A program made the position numbers and the translations under genes. DNA of 60,550 nucleotides. Source: Paludibacter sp. 221. GTDB taxonomy: Bacteria > Bacteroidota > Bacteroidia > Bacteroidales > Paludibacteraceae. Every line of letters starts with the position of its first letter. Position 1 is the first letter of the stretch. The notes beneath the pieces were generated by a model that saw nothing but the letters and a program-made list of their open reading frames with translations, did not search any database and had not been told where the DNA came from. This document shows positions 45,117-53,733 of the stretch, one piece after another. The stretch is taken from positions 1 through 60,550 of the forward strand of contig NZ_QVMH01000004.1 in the NCBI RefSeq assembly GCF_010501035.1, read 5' to 3'.

Positions 45117-45577
45117 ATAAAGCTCAGGGGAAGAAGTTCTTTTACGTTTTCAATCATATACACGTGCTTTGTTCCATATAGTAGTATTGTAATGTCGTGC
45201 TCAAATCGGATTTCTGTTTCGAGCAATGCCTGCCGGCAAGCACCACACGGGCTGATAGGCTCTTCTAAAAACTCTCCTTTTGTATAAGCAGCTACCGCCA
45301 TTGTTTTCACAGGCACATCGGGGTATTGGGAGTTTGCATAAAACATGGCTACACGTTCGGCACACAGCCCCGAAGGATATGCGGCGTTTTCCTGATTATT
45401 GCCTGTTACTATTTCCCCATTTCCCAATTGCAGGGCAGCCCCCACATGAAAATTGGAGTAGGGGGCGTATGATTTTTCTACCTGTTCTTTAGCCTTATTA
45501 ATTATTAGTTGGTATTCACTGCTCAATTCCTCGAAACGGCAAACGGTAATTTTTGTCTCTATCGTTTTATTTTCCAT
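45095..45577 (-). CDS. cdd: Cytidine deaminase
   Basis: Deaminates cytidine and deoxycytidine to uridine and deoxyuridine in pyrimidine salvage. The 160-residue enzyme has the zinc and proton-shuttle motif CAERVAM (Cys72, Glu74) and PCGACRQ (Cys111 and Cys114), plus the substrate-binding PYSNFHVGAAL (39-49). It is somewhat longer at the N-terminus than the smallest Cdd forms, as in other Bacteroidales. Convergent with the methyltransferase gene. Confidence 0.94.
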   Translation of the reverse strand: MENKTIETKITVCRFEELSSEYQLIINKAKEQVEKSYAPYSNFHVGAALQLGNGEIVTGNNQENAAYPSGLCAERVAMFYANSQYPDVPVKTMAVAAYTKGEFLEEPISPCGACRQALLETEIRFEHDITILLYGTKHVYMIENVKELLPLSFIKESLKG

Positions 45578-45880
45578 TTAGTAAAAATTAGTAATAGCTG
45601 CTCTGAATACAAATGTATAAAAATCTGAAATCAAATTGTTGTTTTTGGGTAATATGTTTTAAATTTGTAGCAAATAAATACTATTAAGTACCGGACAGAA
45701 ATCAGCTTAAATTATTTTGGCTGCTATTTTGGCCATATAGAACACATACAAATACACATAGAAACACAGTAGAATTTACATATAAACTATGTGTACCTAT
45801 GTGTGAACTAACTGAGCCTATGTGTCGAATAATTTGAGGAGATTTTTGACCAATACTTATTAAAAACAGAGAGAATAATA
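45578..45880. other. Intergenic region between divergent genes, mostly repeat R
   Basis: About half of this 303-base gap is the 161-bp repeat R. The rest is AT-rich; no confident promoter pair or gene was found. The gene at 45881 starts 27 bases after the repeat ends. Confidence 0.5.
45693..45853 (+). repeat. 161-bp dispersed repeat R, copy 1
   Basis: Nearly identical over 161 bases to the reverse complement of 58865-59025. It contains several TATGTGT units (direct and inverted; CACATAG...CTATGTG can pair) and begins GGACAGAAATCAG. It sits in the gap between the cytidine deaminase and the glucosaminidase genes. No coding frame and no transposase near it. Confidence 0.7.
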
Positions 45881-46852
45881 ATGACAAGAGTTTTTTGGCT
45901 TCTCATGTTACTGATGTTTCCGTTTCTCGCATTTTCGCAACACGGAAACAATGCCTATTTTGCATATATCGAAAATTATAATAAGATGGCAGTACAGCAG
46001 CAAAACGAACATGGAATACCTGCCAGTATTACACTGGCACAGGGGTTGTTGGAGTCGGGAGCCGGAAAAAGCCCCTTGGCAGTGAAAGCCAATAACCATT
46101 TCGGGATAAAGTGCCACGACTGGACAGGGGCTAAAATGTATTACGATGATGATAAAAAGAATGAGTGTTTCCGTAAATATCGCCGGGTGCTCGATTCTTA
46201 CGAAGACCATTCGGCTTTCCTTAAAAACAGGAGCCGTTATGCCTCTTTGTTCGAGCTTGAACCTACCGACTATAAAGGATGGGCGCACGGGCTAAAGAAA
46301 GCAGGTTATGCTACTGACCCTACTTATGCCTATAAGCTCATTTCTATCATAGAGGAGTACGAATTGCACCGTTTCGACTTGCAATCGACAAAGGATAAAA
46401 CGAAAAGACGGTTGTTTGCCCGAAAGACAAAAGAAAAGCCTCAACCATCTACTATTGAAGAAAAGGTTGAGGATGCACTGCCTTCAAATGGGTCGGTGTA
46501 TGCCGTGGTTATCCACCAGCTAATGCGGGTGAATGGCTTGAAATACGTTGTTGCGGTAGAGGGTGATACCTATGGGAGCATTGCCGACGAGTTTAATCTG
46601 AAAGCGGATGATGTAGCTTCGTATAACGAAATGGCGGTAGATGCTAAACTAAAACAAGGCGAACGCGTTTACTTGCAAAAGAAGAAAAAACAAGCTCCGA
46701 AAGGTTTTGAAAAACATGTGATTCAGCCCGGAGAGTCGTTATATGGCATTGCACAGTATTACGGCATACGCTTAATTGACCTTTTTGATATGAATAATAT
46801 CCCGTACGACGGACAAGCTGCGGTAGGGCAGGTTGTGAAATTGAGACCATAA
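45881..46852 (+). CDS. Glucosaminidase with two LysM domains (peptidoglycan hydrolase)
   Basis: The 323-residue protein has a signal peptide (about 1-19) and a glucosaminidase domain (about 25-160) with the catalytic glutamate in GLLESGAGKSPLAVKANNHFG (Glu58). Two LysM domains follow (VVAVEGDTYGSIADEFNL near 225 and HVIQPGESLYGIAQYYG near 280), which bind peptidoglycan. It should cleave glycan strands in the periplasm during growth or division. The DUF721 gene follows 33 bases later. Confidence 0.92.
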   Translation: MTRVFWLLMLLMFPFLAFSQHGNNAYFAYIENYNKMAVQQQNEHGIPASITLAQGLLESGAGKSPLAVKANNHFGIKCHDWTGAKMYYDDDKKNECFRKYRRVLDSYEDHSAFLKNRSRYASLFELEPTDYKGWAHGLKKAGYATDPTYAYKLISIIEEYELHRFDLQSTKDKTKRRLFARKTKEKPQPSTIEEKVEDALPSNGSVYAVVIHQLMRVNGLKYVVAVEGDTYGSIADEFNLKADDVASYNEMAVDAKLKQGERVYLQKKKKQAPKGFEKHVIQPGESLYGIAQYYGIRLIDLFDMNNIPYDGQAAVGQVVKLRP

Positions 46853-46858
46853 TTGAAT

Positions 46859-46885
46859 ACTTGTAACTCGTAGCTATTCACTAAT
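46859..46885 (+). repeat. Short-period tract before the DUF721 gene
   Basis: TTGTAACTCGTAGCTATTCACTAAT before the ATG at 46886 resembles the inverted form of the TTACGAG-type tracts; only three irregular units are visible. Confidence 0.35.
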
Positions 46886-47176
46886 ATGCGTAAGAAGAAT
46901 ACAGAATCGTTGAAAGATGTTATTTCCCAATTCCTGAAAGAGCAAAATCTGGATGGGAAATTGGGAGAGAAGCATATTATTGATGCGTGGCCTGTAGTTT
47001 TGGGTAAAAATATATCTAATTATACTACAGCGTTGAGTGTAAAGAACCGCGTGTTGTATGTGAGCCTTTCGTCAGCAGTGCTTCGGCACGACCTGTTCCT
47101 GTCGCGTCAGGAGATAAAAGCGGCATTAAACAAGCAGGTAGGTACGGAGGTTATAACCGATATAATTTTCAGGTAA
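46886..47176 (+). CDS. DUF721 (DciA-like) protein
   Basis: A 96-residue basic protein of the DUF721 family, containing LKDVISQFLKEQNLDGKL near the start and the conserved AWPVVLGKNISNYT motif with the tryptophan. DciA-type proteins load or assist the replicative helicase in bacteria without DnaC; short DUF721 forms like this one occur throughout Bacteroidota. The helicase-loading role is inferred from the family. Confidence 0.85.
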   Translation: MRKKNTESLKDVISQFLKEQNLDGKLGEKHIIDAWPVVLGKNISNYTTALSVKNRVLYVSLSSAVLRHDLFLSRQEIKAALNKQVGTEVITDIIFR

Positions 47177-47191
47177 TCATTTGTTTAGATG

Positions 47192-47229
47192 CAAAAATAG
47201 CTGAACAAAACCATGTTCAGCTATTTTTG
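47192..47229. terminator. Bidirectional terminator between convergent DUF721 and CoA-transferase genes
   Basis: A perfect 16-base inverted repeat (arms 47192-47207 and 47214-47229, core AGCTGAACA) with an AAACCA loop and T-runs on both strands. It serves the DUF721 transcript (+) and the CoA-transferase transcript (-). Confidence 0.85.
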
Positions 47230-47251
47230 TATAGTTTTATCTTTGGGGAGT

Positions 47252-48751
47252 TTATTTGTAATCTTCCCAATTAATGCCTTCCATGCTACCTGTGTTCTTA
47301 AACTGGTTGTGCATTGCGAAAGCGGCCGACAGATTTTGATTTGTATGACACTTTCCTGACGTTTTCAGATAATCGCGCAATACTTCCTGATATTCAGGTG
47401 CTACGCAATTCTCTATAATTTCGTTGGCACGTTGTATTGGCGATTTTCCACGAAGGTCGGCGATGCCATGCTCTGTGATAATCACTTTTACAGAATGCTC
47501 CGAATGGTCTAAGTGAGACACCATTGGCACTATCGAGCTTATTTTACCTCCTTTGGCAGTAGATGGAGTAGTGAAAATAGAAATATAAGCATTCCGGGTA
47601 AAGTCGCCCGAACCGCCAATTCCGTTCATCATCTTTTGTCCGAGTACGTGTGTGCTGTTTACATTGCCGAAAATATCGGCCTCCAAAGCAGTATTGATAG
47701 TAATAAGCCCCATCCGGCGAACCAATTCGGGGTTGTTCGATATTTCTTGCGGACGAAGTACTAACTTATCGCGGAAGAAATCCAGATTGGAATACATTTT
47801 TTCCAGCACAGCGTTGGAAACAGTAAGCGAACATCCGCTTGCGAACTTCACATTGCCGTCGTACATCAGGTCGATAACAGCATCCTGAATAACTTCGGTG
47901 TACATCTCGAAAGGAGGAATGTCAGGGTTTGCGCCTAATGAGCCCAATACCGCATTTGCTATGTTTCCTACACCCGATTGGATAGGTAAAAATTCTTTCG
48001 GGATACGTCCGGCTTTCAACTCGTTTGCCAGGAACAAAGCTACGTTTGCTCCGATTTTAGCAGTAACTTCGTCAACCGGTGTGAATCCTCCTACTTCGTC
48101 AGGAAGTTCTGTTTCTACCACACAAAGTATCTTTTTAGGGTCAACTTTAATCACCGGCGAGCCGATGCGGTCAGACGGTTTGTAAAGTGGAATTTCTTTG
48201 CGGTAAGGAGGGTCTTGCGGCTCGTAAATATCATGAAAACCACGAAGCTCTTTCGGGTGTTTGTGGTTCCATTCCAGAATAATATAATCAGCCAAGTTTG
48301 CTACAGTCGGAGAAATTCCAACTGCTGTAGTGAGAACTAACTCACCATCTGCATTAAAATCGCATACTTCCAACACTGCAAATTTTGGTTTTGGCATGAA
48401 ACCATAACGAAGCTCTTGCGGCAATGTAGAGAGGTGCATGTCGAAATAATGTGCGTCGTTGCAATTCAGAGCAGAGCGTAAATCCTTGTTCGACTGGTAA
48501 GGTGTGCGGAATAAAATAGCGTTTGCACGTGCCAAGGCTCCGTCTAGCGAGTCACCGGTCGAGGCTCCGGTATACATCCCGATTTTAAACTCTTTTCCTT
48601 CAGCATGCAAGGCTTCTGCCCGTTTAGCAAGTGCTGTAGGAACAGCTTTTGGTGACCCTGCAGGGGTAAATCCGCTGAAGCCTACCATGTCACCATTATT
48701 GATGTACGCTGCTGCTTCATCAGCAGTTACAAATTTATATGTCTGACGCAT
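47252..48751 (-). CDS. Acetyl-CoA hydrolase/transferase family protein (succinate:acetate CoA-transferase-like)
   Basis: The 499-residue protein belongs to the Cat1/ScpC-type family that swaps CoA between acetate, succinate or propionate, important in acetate and propionate production by anaerobes. Recognisable pieces are VGFSGFTPAGSPKAVPTALA near the N-terminus, YTEVIQDAVIDLM with the likely catalytic glutamate, INTALEADIFGNVNSTHVLG and GGSGDFTRNAY. The full length is as expected. Which acids it uses cannot be told from sequence. A terminator precedes (at its 3' side) the DUF721 gene. Confidence 0.92.
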   Translation of the reverse strand: MRQTYKFVTADEAAAYINNGDMVGFSGFTPAGSPKAVPTALAKRAEALHAEGKEFKIGMYTGASTGDSLDGALARANAILFRTPYQSNKDLRSALNCNDAHYFDMHLSTLPQELRYGFMPKPKFAVLEVCDFNADGELVLTTAVGISPTVANLADYIILEWNHKHPKELRGFHDIYEPQDPPYRKEIPLYKPSDRIGSPVIKVDPKKILCVVETELPDEVGGFTPVDEVTAKIGANVALFLANELKAGRIPKEFLPIQSGVGNIANAVLGSLGANPDIPPFEMYTEVIQDAVIDLMYDGNVKFASGCSLTVSNAVLEKMYSNLDFFRDKLVLRPQEISNNPELVRRMGLITINTALEADIFGNVNSTHVLGQKMMNGIGGSGDFTRNAYISIFTTPSTAKGGKISSIVPMVSHLDHSEHSVKVIITEHGIADLRGKSPIQRANEIIENCVAPEYQEVLRDYLKTSGKCHTNQNLSAAFAMHNQFKNTGSMEGINWEDYK

Positions 48752-49076
48752 AACAGTTGATTTTTTTTAAATTGAGCACAAAATTAGTAAAATAATTCTG
48801 TATTGGCAATGCACCTAAAATAGTTACAAGTTACGAGTTGCGAGTTACAAGTCTTATTGTCTGAAAATTAGGTGTAAAAGCCTGCCGATTATTTTATCCA
48901 ATGCTTATAGCTTATCTAAAATTAATACCGATATAATGGTAGCAAATGGGCACATATTTGGCGCAATTCTGTGACTTGTGCCTGTATTTATTAACAGTTT
49001 AAAGTAACTTATTTGGGACACAAGTTACGCTCCGCTAAACTTGCGCCAATGGAGGTTGATTTAGTAAATGCAGATA
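48752..49076. other. 325-base intergenic region
   Basis: Contains the heptad-periodic tract at 48823-48855 and otherwise unremarkable AT-rich DNA. Both flanking genes are on the minus strand, so the promoter of the CoA-transferase gene must lie at the left end; no clear TTTG/TAnnTTTG pair was found. Confidence 0.45.
48823..48855. repeat. Heptad-periodic tract (GTTACAA/GTTACGA units)
   Basis: GTTACAA, GTTACGA, GTTGCGA, GTTACAA, GT: the same unit family as the 29779-29805 tract. Here it is not near a start codon on the plus strand. Confidence 0.55.
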
Positions 49077-49985
49077 TCAGGACTTTTGCTTTTTTAGAGT
49101 GAGAGTCCTTTCTTGCAGCAGGATGTCAGGATAATACGATTCCTTTGCCTTGCGCAGATACTCTAAGCCCATATCTTCCTCACGGTTTATATAGGTGTAT
49201 TCGGCAGCCTCGTGCTCGGCAAATTGCTGGTTTATGATGGTATAAGCTCCGTTCATTTCACCGTATGCTTTTTCTACGTGAATAACAAAGGTGTCGTTTG
49301 TCAGTTTTTCGCCAACGGTAAAAGCTACGATTTTTCCATTTACTTTTACGGCTCCCCCGCATAGTTGCAAGGTATGGACGTTTTCAAGCATTATTTTGGT
49401 AGCAATATAATCGTAGCGCAATGATTTTTCAGCTTTGGTTAAATTCAGGTTTTCCCACTCATCCAGCATTTTACTGCACTCCATCAATTCTTCGTTTGTA
49501 CTTAGCGTAAAATAATTCCAGTCGGGGTTATCCTTTTTAAACCTGTTGATATGATTGCGTTTGCTTTGCAGTTTTTTCCCTTTTAGCGTAACAAGCCTGT
49601 CCGAAAGATAAATGTATTCGTCGTTGTTACGGTCGTGGGTATAGTCAAAAGCATCCGGCATTACCTTCTGTATATCATCCCACATACGTACGGTTATCCC
49701 TTTCATAATAAAAGGGGTATTGTTGTTGCGGGCATCCTCAATGATTAATTGTATAGCTTTTTTCAAAGGCATTTTCCCGATAGGGAGCATATAGCATAGT
49801 TCGCCTCCAATGTCCCTGTACCGGATAAAAAGCGTATCGTGGTCAACTGCAAATGTAGTTTTGAATTTTGCCTGCCATGAGTATAAATTGGCGAAACAAA
49901 AGTCGCAGGCGCGGTATGTGTTGCCCGATAAGCATGAATCAATTGCCTTTTTATCAGCAAGATCTATTGCTTTAAAATTCATCAT
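49077..49985 (-). CDS. DUF2156 protein (phosphatidylglycerol lysyltransferase-like GNAT domain)
   Basis: A 302-residue protein of the DUF2156 family, with the YTHDRNNDEYIYLSDRLVTLKGKKLQSKRNHINRF region and GAYTIINQQFAEHEAAEYTYINREEDMGLEYLRKAKESYYP, which carry the GNAT-like signature of MprF C-terminal domains. It has no membrane segment, unlike full MprF. The acceptor is unknown. Start codon choice between two adjacent ATGs does not matter. Confidence 0.85.
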   Translation of the reverse strand: MMNFKAIDLADKKAIDSCLSGNTYRACDFCFANLYSWQAKFKTTFAVDHDTLFIRYRDIGGELCYMLPIGKMPLKKAIQLIIEDARNNNTPFIMKGITVRMWDDIQKVMPDAFDYTHDRNNDEYIYLSDRLVTLKGKKLQSKRNHINRFKKDNPDWNYFTLSTNEELMECSKMLDEWENLNLTKAEKSLRYDYIATKIMLENVHTLQLCGGAVKVNGKIVAFTVGEKLTNDTFVIHVEKAYGEMNGAYTIINQQFAEHEAAEYTYINREEDMGLEYLRKAKESYYPDILLQERTLTLKKQKS

Positions 49986-50113
49986 ATTATAAGGATGCTA
50001 ATAACTAATGTATTGAAAACATGAAAAGAATAACATCCGAAGACATATTCAATCCCTATAACAACGGTTGAAAGGTTATAGTTCGATAATCAGAAGTAAG
50101 ATTTTTTTATGAA

Positions 50114-50839
50114 TTACAGCGCATCGTTAATCGTATCCCATGTTCGTTGCATCAATTCGGAGAGATTTTCCCCCGAATAAGCAGAAACATCAATTGGTTC
50201 GTGAATGTGCATTTCGATAGAGCCGGGGCTTATTAATAACGTATTGCGGGGCATCCGTTCGAAGCATCCACGTAGCGTAACGGGCACGATAGGAAGCCCA
50301 ATATCGGTGGCTATCTTGAACCCGCCTTTTTTGAATTTACCTAATGCGCCATTTTTCGTACGTGTTCCTTCGGGAAAAATAACAACGGATATACCGTGCT
50401 GCAACTCCTGTTTGGCTTTTTCAAGGCTTTTTTTCGCTTCTTGGGGGCTTTCCCGGTTTATGAAAATATGCCCCGCTGCTTGGCAGGCTGCGCCTACAAA
50501 TGGGATTTTTCGCAAATCGGTTTTCATTATCCATTTGAAAAAGAATGGAAGCCAGCCATACACGGTAAAGATATCGAACCAGCTTTGATGGTTGATTGCA
50601 AATATATACGACTGGTTACGGTCTAATTTTTCCATCCCGTAAACTTTCACAGGAATAAAGCACAAGGCGCAGATAGAACGAGCCCAAAACCGCCCGGGAA
50701 AATAGGAAATTTTACTGTTGGGAAATATAGGCGAAAGTATAATAGTTGTAAGTGCAGCGAGGATGGTAATGACTGCCCATATAGGGAGAACAATCAAAAA
50801 CTCGTAAACAAGAAAAAAAGGATTTATTTTACGTTTCAT
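50114..50839 (-). CDS. plsC: 1-acyl-sn-glycerol-3-phosphate acyltransferase
   Basis: Acylates lysophosphatidic acid to phosphatidic acid in membrane lipid synthesis. The 241-residue protein has a membrane-facing N-terminal helix (about 10-38) and the acyltransferase motifs NHQSWFD (His84, Asp89, HX4D) and FPEGTR (155-160). No neighbour confirms the substrate; other lysophospholipid or ornithine-lipid acyltransferases share these motifs. Confidence 0.92.
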   Translation of the reverse strand: MKRKINPFFLVYEFLIVLPIWAVITILAALTTIILSPIFPNSKISYFPGRFWARSICALCFIPVKVYGMEKLDRNQSYIFAINHQSWFDIFTVYGWLPFFFKWIMKTDLRKIPFVGAACQAAGHIFINRESPQEAKKSLEKAKQELQHGISVVIFPEGTRTKNGALGKFKKGGFKIATDIGLPIVPVTLRGCFERMPRNTLLISPGSIEMHIHEPIDVSAYSGENLSELMQRTWDTINDAL

Positions 50840-50928
50840 AATTTAAAAACAGCTTGCTATGGGCTAAATGAAATAAACCGAAAATTACAAAAGAATATGG
50901 TATTATTTAAATATCCGGTTTTAGTTTT

Positions 50929-51927
50929 TCATTTTTTAACTGAGTTGTCTTTTATTATCTCTTCTACCTGCTCCAAAATCAGTCTCCATGTTTCATCCGA
51001 CATTTTTGGGCCTATTACTTCTACTGCATTACCTGCAACTAAAGAGGCTATCTTGCCGCAAACTTCTAAAGGATATCCGCAGGCTTGGCCATATAAAAAG
51101 CCGGCAGCGTACAAATCGCCGGCACCTGTTGTATCTATGCACTCGGATGGTCGTCCGGCAACATGGATCGTTTCATCTCCCGACTTGATGTGTGAGCCGT
51201 CTTTTCCTACCTTTACTATGGCTATCGGAACGTGTGCAGCCAGTTCGGCGAGTGCTTCTTTAGGCTCTTTTCCGGTAAAAGCGCGTGCTTCTTCCTCGTT
51301 GGCAAAAACAATATCTACATAATTATGTATGATGTCTTTCAGAAAATCAAGGTTTTCTTCAACCACATTGTAGCTTGCGAGGTCGATGGAAACCGTCAGC
51401 CCTTTTTCTTTAGCCAAGTGCACCGACTTTCGCACCAAATCGTGATTTTGAACCAGATAACCCTCGATATGAAAAATATCATAATCTTGAAATAACTCTT
51501 CGCTTAGGTTTTTGGGCTCAAGCTCGGACGAAGCACCTAAAAAGGTACACATTGTTCTTTCTCCATTTGGCGATATCAGTACAAGGCATCGCCCCGATGG
51601 TGTGTCAGATTGGATAATATGAGTTTGCACTCCGTTTTTCAGGCAGTCGGCGGTGTAGAATTCTCCAACCTCATCTCTCCCTACTTTACCGATAAATCCG
51701 GCTTTTCCTCCCAGCCGGGTTATTCCATTTACAGTATTGGATGCCGAGCCTCCTGCTACCATTGTATGGTTTATATGTTGTAACAAAGAGGAAATTTCAG
51801 ATTGTTTCTTTTCGTCTACCAGTTGCATAGAACCCTTAGGCAAATTCATTTGTGCGAGAATAGAATCATCTTTGGTTTGTAATAGTATGTCAGTCAGCGA
51901 ATTGCCAATCCCAAGAATTTTTTTCAT
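50929..51927 (-). CDS. PfkB-family sugar/nucleoside kinase
   Basis: The 332-residue kinase has the PfkB N-terminal glycine pair in MVAGGSASNTVNGITRLGG (57-75) and the C-terminal anion-hole signature DTTGAGDLYAAGF (265-277). The N-terminal ILGIGNSLTDILLQ and the length resemble the adenosine kinase-like branch of Bacteroidota, which phosphorylate ribose- or adenosine-type substrates. Substrate is not certain. It is transcribed away from the tRNA-Asn gene. Confidence 0.88.
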   Translation of the reverse strand: MKKILGIGNSLTDILLQTKDDSILAQMNLPKGSMQLVDEKKQSEISSLLQHINHTMVAGGSASNTVNGITRLGGKAGFIGKVGRDEVGEFYTADCLKNGVQTHIIQSDTPSGRCLVLISPNGERTMCTFLGASSELEPKNLSEELFQDYDIFHIEGYLVQNHDLVRKSVHLAKEKGLTVSIDLASYNVVEENLDFLKDIIHNYVDIVFANEEEARAFTGKEPKEALAELAAHVPIAIVKVGKDGSHIKSGDETIHVAGRPSECIDTTGAGDLYAAGFLYGQACGYPLEVCGKIASLVAGNAVEVIGPKMSDETWRLILEQVEEIIKDNSVKK

Positions 51928-51957
51928 AAAATATTTGCATTTTTTTTCACAAAGATA

Positions 51958-51988
51958 TTGTATAATTCAATAAATCCTATTAATTTTG
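51958..51988 (+). promoter_or_regulatory. Promoter for tRNA-Asn
   Basis: TTG at 51958-51960, 20 bases, then TAATTTTG at 51981-51988. Transcription would start near 51995, about 26 bases ahead of the tRNA. Confidence 0.6.
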
Positions 51989-52020
51989 CAACGCATTTGA
52001 AAAAATAATGCACTCAAGAT

Positions 52021-52094
52021 TCTTCCTTAGCTCAGTTGGTTAGAGCATCTGACTGTTAATCAGAGGGTCCTTGGTTCAAGTCCAAGAGGAAGAG
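52021..52094 (+). tRNA. tRNA-Asn (anticodon GUU)
   Basis: A full cloverleaf: acceptor stem TCTTCCT/AGGAAGA (52021-52027 with 52087-52093), D stem GCTC/GAGC, anticodon loop CTGTTAA with GTT, T stem CTTGG/CCAAG with TTCAAGT loop, and discriminator G at 52094. The CCA end is not encoded (CAA follows). A promoter and a terminator surround it as a single gene. Confidence 0.97.
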
Positions 52095-52098
52095 CAAG

Positions 52099-52132
52099 AA
52101 GACCATCGTAAAAGTTGCGATGGTCTTTTTTT
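52099..52132 (+). terminator. Intrinsic terminator after tRNA-Asn
   Basis: AAGACCATCG (52099-52108) pairs with CGATGGTCTT (52118-52127), followed by TTTTT. Confidence 0.85.
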
Positions 52133-52177
52133 AGATGAAAAATGCGTGAATATATGTGTTTATTGAAAAATATTTCG

Positions 52178-52185
52178 TATATTTG
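52178..52185 (+). promoter_or_regulatory. Possible -7 element of the infC operon
   Basis: TATATTTG fits the TAnnTTTG consensus 63 bases before the proposed infC start. The -33 region lacks a clear TTG, so the assignment is weaker than for other promoters here. Confidence 0.4.
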
Positions 52186-52233
52186 CGCGCTCGAAAAAAG
52201 CAGATAATCGAATACTTTGTATAACTTTAATTT

Positions 52234-52239
52234 AGGAGG
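52234..52239 (+). promoter_or_regulatory. Strong Shine-Dalgarno sequence deciding the infC start
   Basis: AGGAGG at 52234-52239 is 8 bases from ATA at 52248 and 20 from TTG at 52260. The spacing selects ATA as the start codon. Such a strong site is rare in this genome segment. Confidence 0.7.
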
Positions 52240-52247
52240 ATCTAACA

Positions 52248-52820
52248 ATAGCTAAACAATTGACGGTAAAACGTCCTCAGAGAGGAGGTAAGCCACAAGC
52301 TCAACATCGAATTAATGAATTTATTCGCGGAGTAAAAGAAGTCCGTTTAGTGGGCGATAATGTTGAACAAGGTGTATATCCAATAGAAGAGGCAATAAAA
52401 ATTGCTGATGGACTTGAATTGGATTTGGTCGAAATTTCGCCAAATGCAGTTCCTCCTGTGTGTAAAGTTGTAGATTACCAGAAGTTCTTATATCAACAGA
52501 AGAAACGCGAGAAAGAACAAAAAGCAAAAACAGCTAAGGTTGTGTTAAAAGAAATCCGTTTCGGACCGCAAACCGATGAGCACGATTACAACTTTAAACT
52601 GAAACATGCTATAAGTTTCCTGAAAGAAGGATGTAAAGTAAAAGCCTATGTATTCTTCAAAGGACGTTCGATTCTGTTTAAAGAACAGGGAGAGGTGCTT
52701 CTCCTCCGTTTTGCAAACGATTTAGAAGATTATGCAAAAGTAGATAGCCTGCCGGTATTGGAAGGAAAACGTATGATACTGATGCTTTCTCCTAAAAAAG
52801 CGGCTCCTGCTTCTAAATGA
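52248..52820 (+). CDS. infC: Translation initiation factor IF-3 (non-AUG start)
   Basis: IF-3 keeps ribosomal subunits apart and checks start codons. From ATA 52248 the product has 190 residues, reading (M)[14 protein letters not shown], and the conserved part begins [19 protein letters not shown]. The rest shows the linker ([18 protein letters not shown]) and the C-terminal domain ([21 protein letters not shown] and FFKGRSI). No ATG exists near the start. The strong ribosome binding site lies 8 bases before ATA, whereas TTG at 52260 is 20 bases away. An abnormal start codon is a known autoregulatory feature of infC (AUU in E. coli). It heads infC-rpmI-rplT; thrS, often upstream, is absent. 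Confidence 0.93.
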   Translation: MAKQLTVKRPQRGGKPQAQHRINEFIRGVKEVRLVGDNVEQGVYPIEEAIKIADGLELDLVEISPNAVPPVCKVVDYQKFLYQQKKREKEQKAKTAKVVLKEIRFGPQTDEHDYNFKLKHAISFLKEGCKVKAYVFFKGRSILFKEQGEVLLLRFANDLEDYAKVDSLPVLEGKRMILMLSPKKAAPASK

Positions 52821-52878
52821 TGATTTCTTGAAGGAGAACTTTATTCAGACTATTTTTTAATTTAATATATATAACAAA

Positions 52879-53076
52879 ATGCCAAAAATGAAAACTAATT
52901 CCGGTGCCAAAAAAAGATTCGCTCTTACCGGAACAGGAAAGATTAAAAGGAAACATGCTTTTAAACGTCACATTTTGACTAAAAAAACAACAAAGCAAAA
53001 ACGTAATTTGACTCACGATGGCCTTATTGCCAAAGTAGATGAAAACAACGTAAAAAAATTACTTTGTTTAAAATAA
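52879..53076 (+). CDS. rpmI: 50S ribosomal protein L35
   Basis: A 65-residue basic protein starting [19 protein letters not shown], the invariant L35 N-terminus, with the [21 protein letters not shown]-type middle. It is the second gene of the infC operon, 58 bases after infC. Length and sequence are standard. Confidence 0.97.
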   Translation: MPKMKTNSGAKKRFALTGTGKIKRKHAFKRHILTKKTTKQKRNLTHDGLIAKVDENNVKKLLCLK

Positions 53077-53185
53077 TTGTCAATCTGTAATTTTAAAATC
53101 AGTTTCAAAAAAAAGTCAAAACCGAATACTTAGCTCAAAAGTTCGTTGAAAAAACGGCGCTAATGTTCATAAATCATTTTTAATT

Positions 53186-53536
53186 ATGCCAAGATCAGTA
53201 AACCACGTTGCCTCACGCAACAGAAGAAAAAGAATTTTAAGCCGTACAAGAGGGTACATCGGTGCTCGCAAAAATGTTTGGACGGTTGCAAAAAATACAT
53301 GGGAAAAAGGTTTGCAATATGCATACCGCGATCGTAAAGTTAAAAAACGCAATTTCCGTGCATTATGGATTCAGCGTATCAATGCAGCTGCACGTCAGGA
53401 AGGAATGTCATATTCAAGACTGATGGGTGCTTTACACAAATCAGGTATCGAGATGAACCGCAAGGTATTAGCCGATTTGGCAATGAACCATCCGGAAGCA
53501 TTCAGCGCTATTGTTCAAAAAGCGAAAAACGCATAA
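53186..53536 (+). CDS. rplT: 50S ribosomal protein L20
   Basis: L20 binds 23S rRNA early in assembly of the large subunit. The 116-residue protein begins [19 protein letters not shown] and has the usual [13 protein letters not shown] and [24 protein letters not shown] segments. It ends the infC operon; the 109-base gap after rpmI shows no promoter, and a hairpin terminator follows at 53565. Confidence 0.97.
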   Translation: MPRSVNHVASRNRRKRILSRTRGYIGARKNVWTVAKNTWEKGLQYAYRDRKVKKRNFRALWIQRINAAARQEGMSYSRLMGALHKSGIEMNRKVLADLAMNHPEAFSAIVQKAKNA

Positions 53537-53564
53537 GGGATAAAAACCTTATCAAAAAAAGATA

Positions 53565-53599
53565 AAAGCCATATTCATCAGTTGAGTATGGCTTTCTTT
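53565..53599 (+). terminator. Intrinsic terminator of the infC-rpmI-rplT operon
   Basis: AAAGCCATA (53565-53573) pairs with TATGGCTTT (53587-53595) around a 13-base loop, followed by CTTTG. Confidence 0.75.
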
Positions 53600-53671
53600 G
53601 TTTATAGTTTTTTTGTATTCTTCTCGGCTCATCGTAAAAACTTCTCTTGGTGTGAAGTTCCTGTCCTGAAT

Positions 53672-53714
53672 CAAAAAAACACCTCTGTAAATCAAAATCG
53701 ATTACAGAAGTGTT
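53672..53714 (-). terminator. Intrinsic terminator of tmRNA
   Basis: On the minus strand AACACTTCTGTAA and TTACAGAGGTGTT (arms 53702-53714 and 53678-53690, one wobble pair) form a stem followed by TTTTTT, 20 bases past the tmRNA 3' end. Confidence 0.8.
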
Positions 53715-53733
53715 CTTTTTGTGTGTTTTCAGT

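Noticed and set aside
52060-52248. Minus-strand frame of 62 codons over tRNA-Asn
   Set aside because: It is the antisense of a tRNA and its terminator; such frames are common artefacts.
53537-53733. A Bacteroidales-1/6S-like RNA downstream of L20, as in some relatives
   Set aside because: Only about 70 bases lie between the rplT and tmRNA terminators, with no clear promoter or long hairpin.
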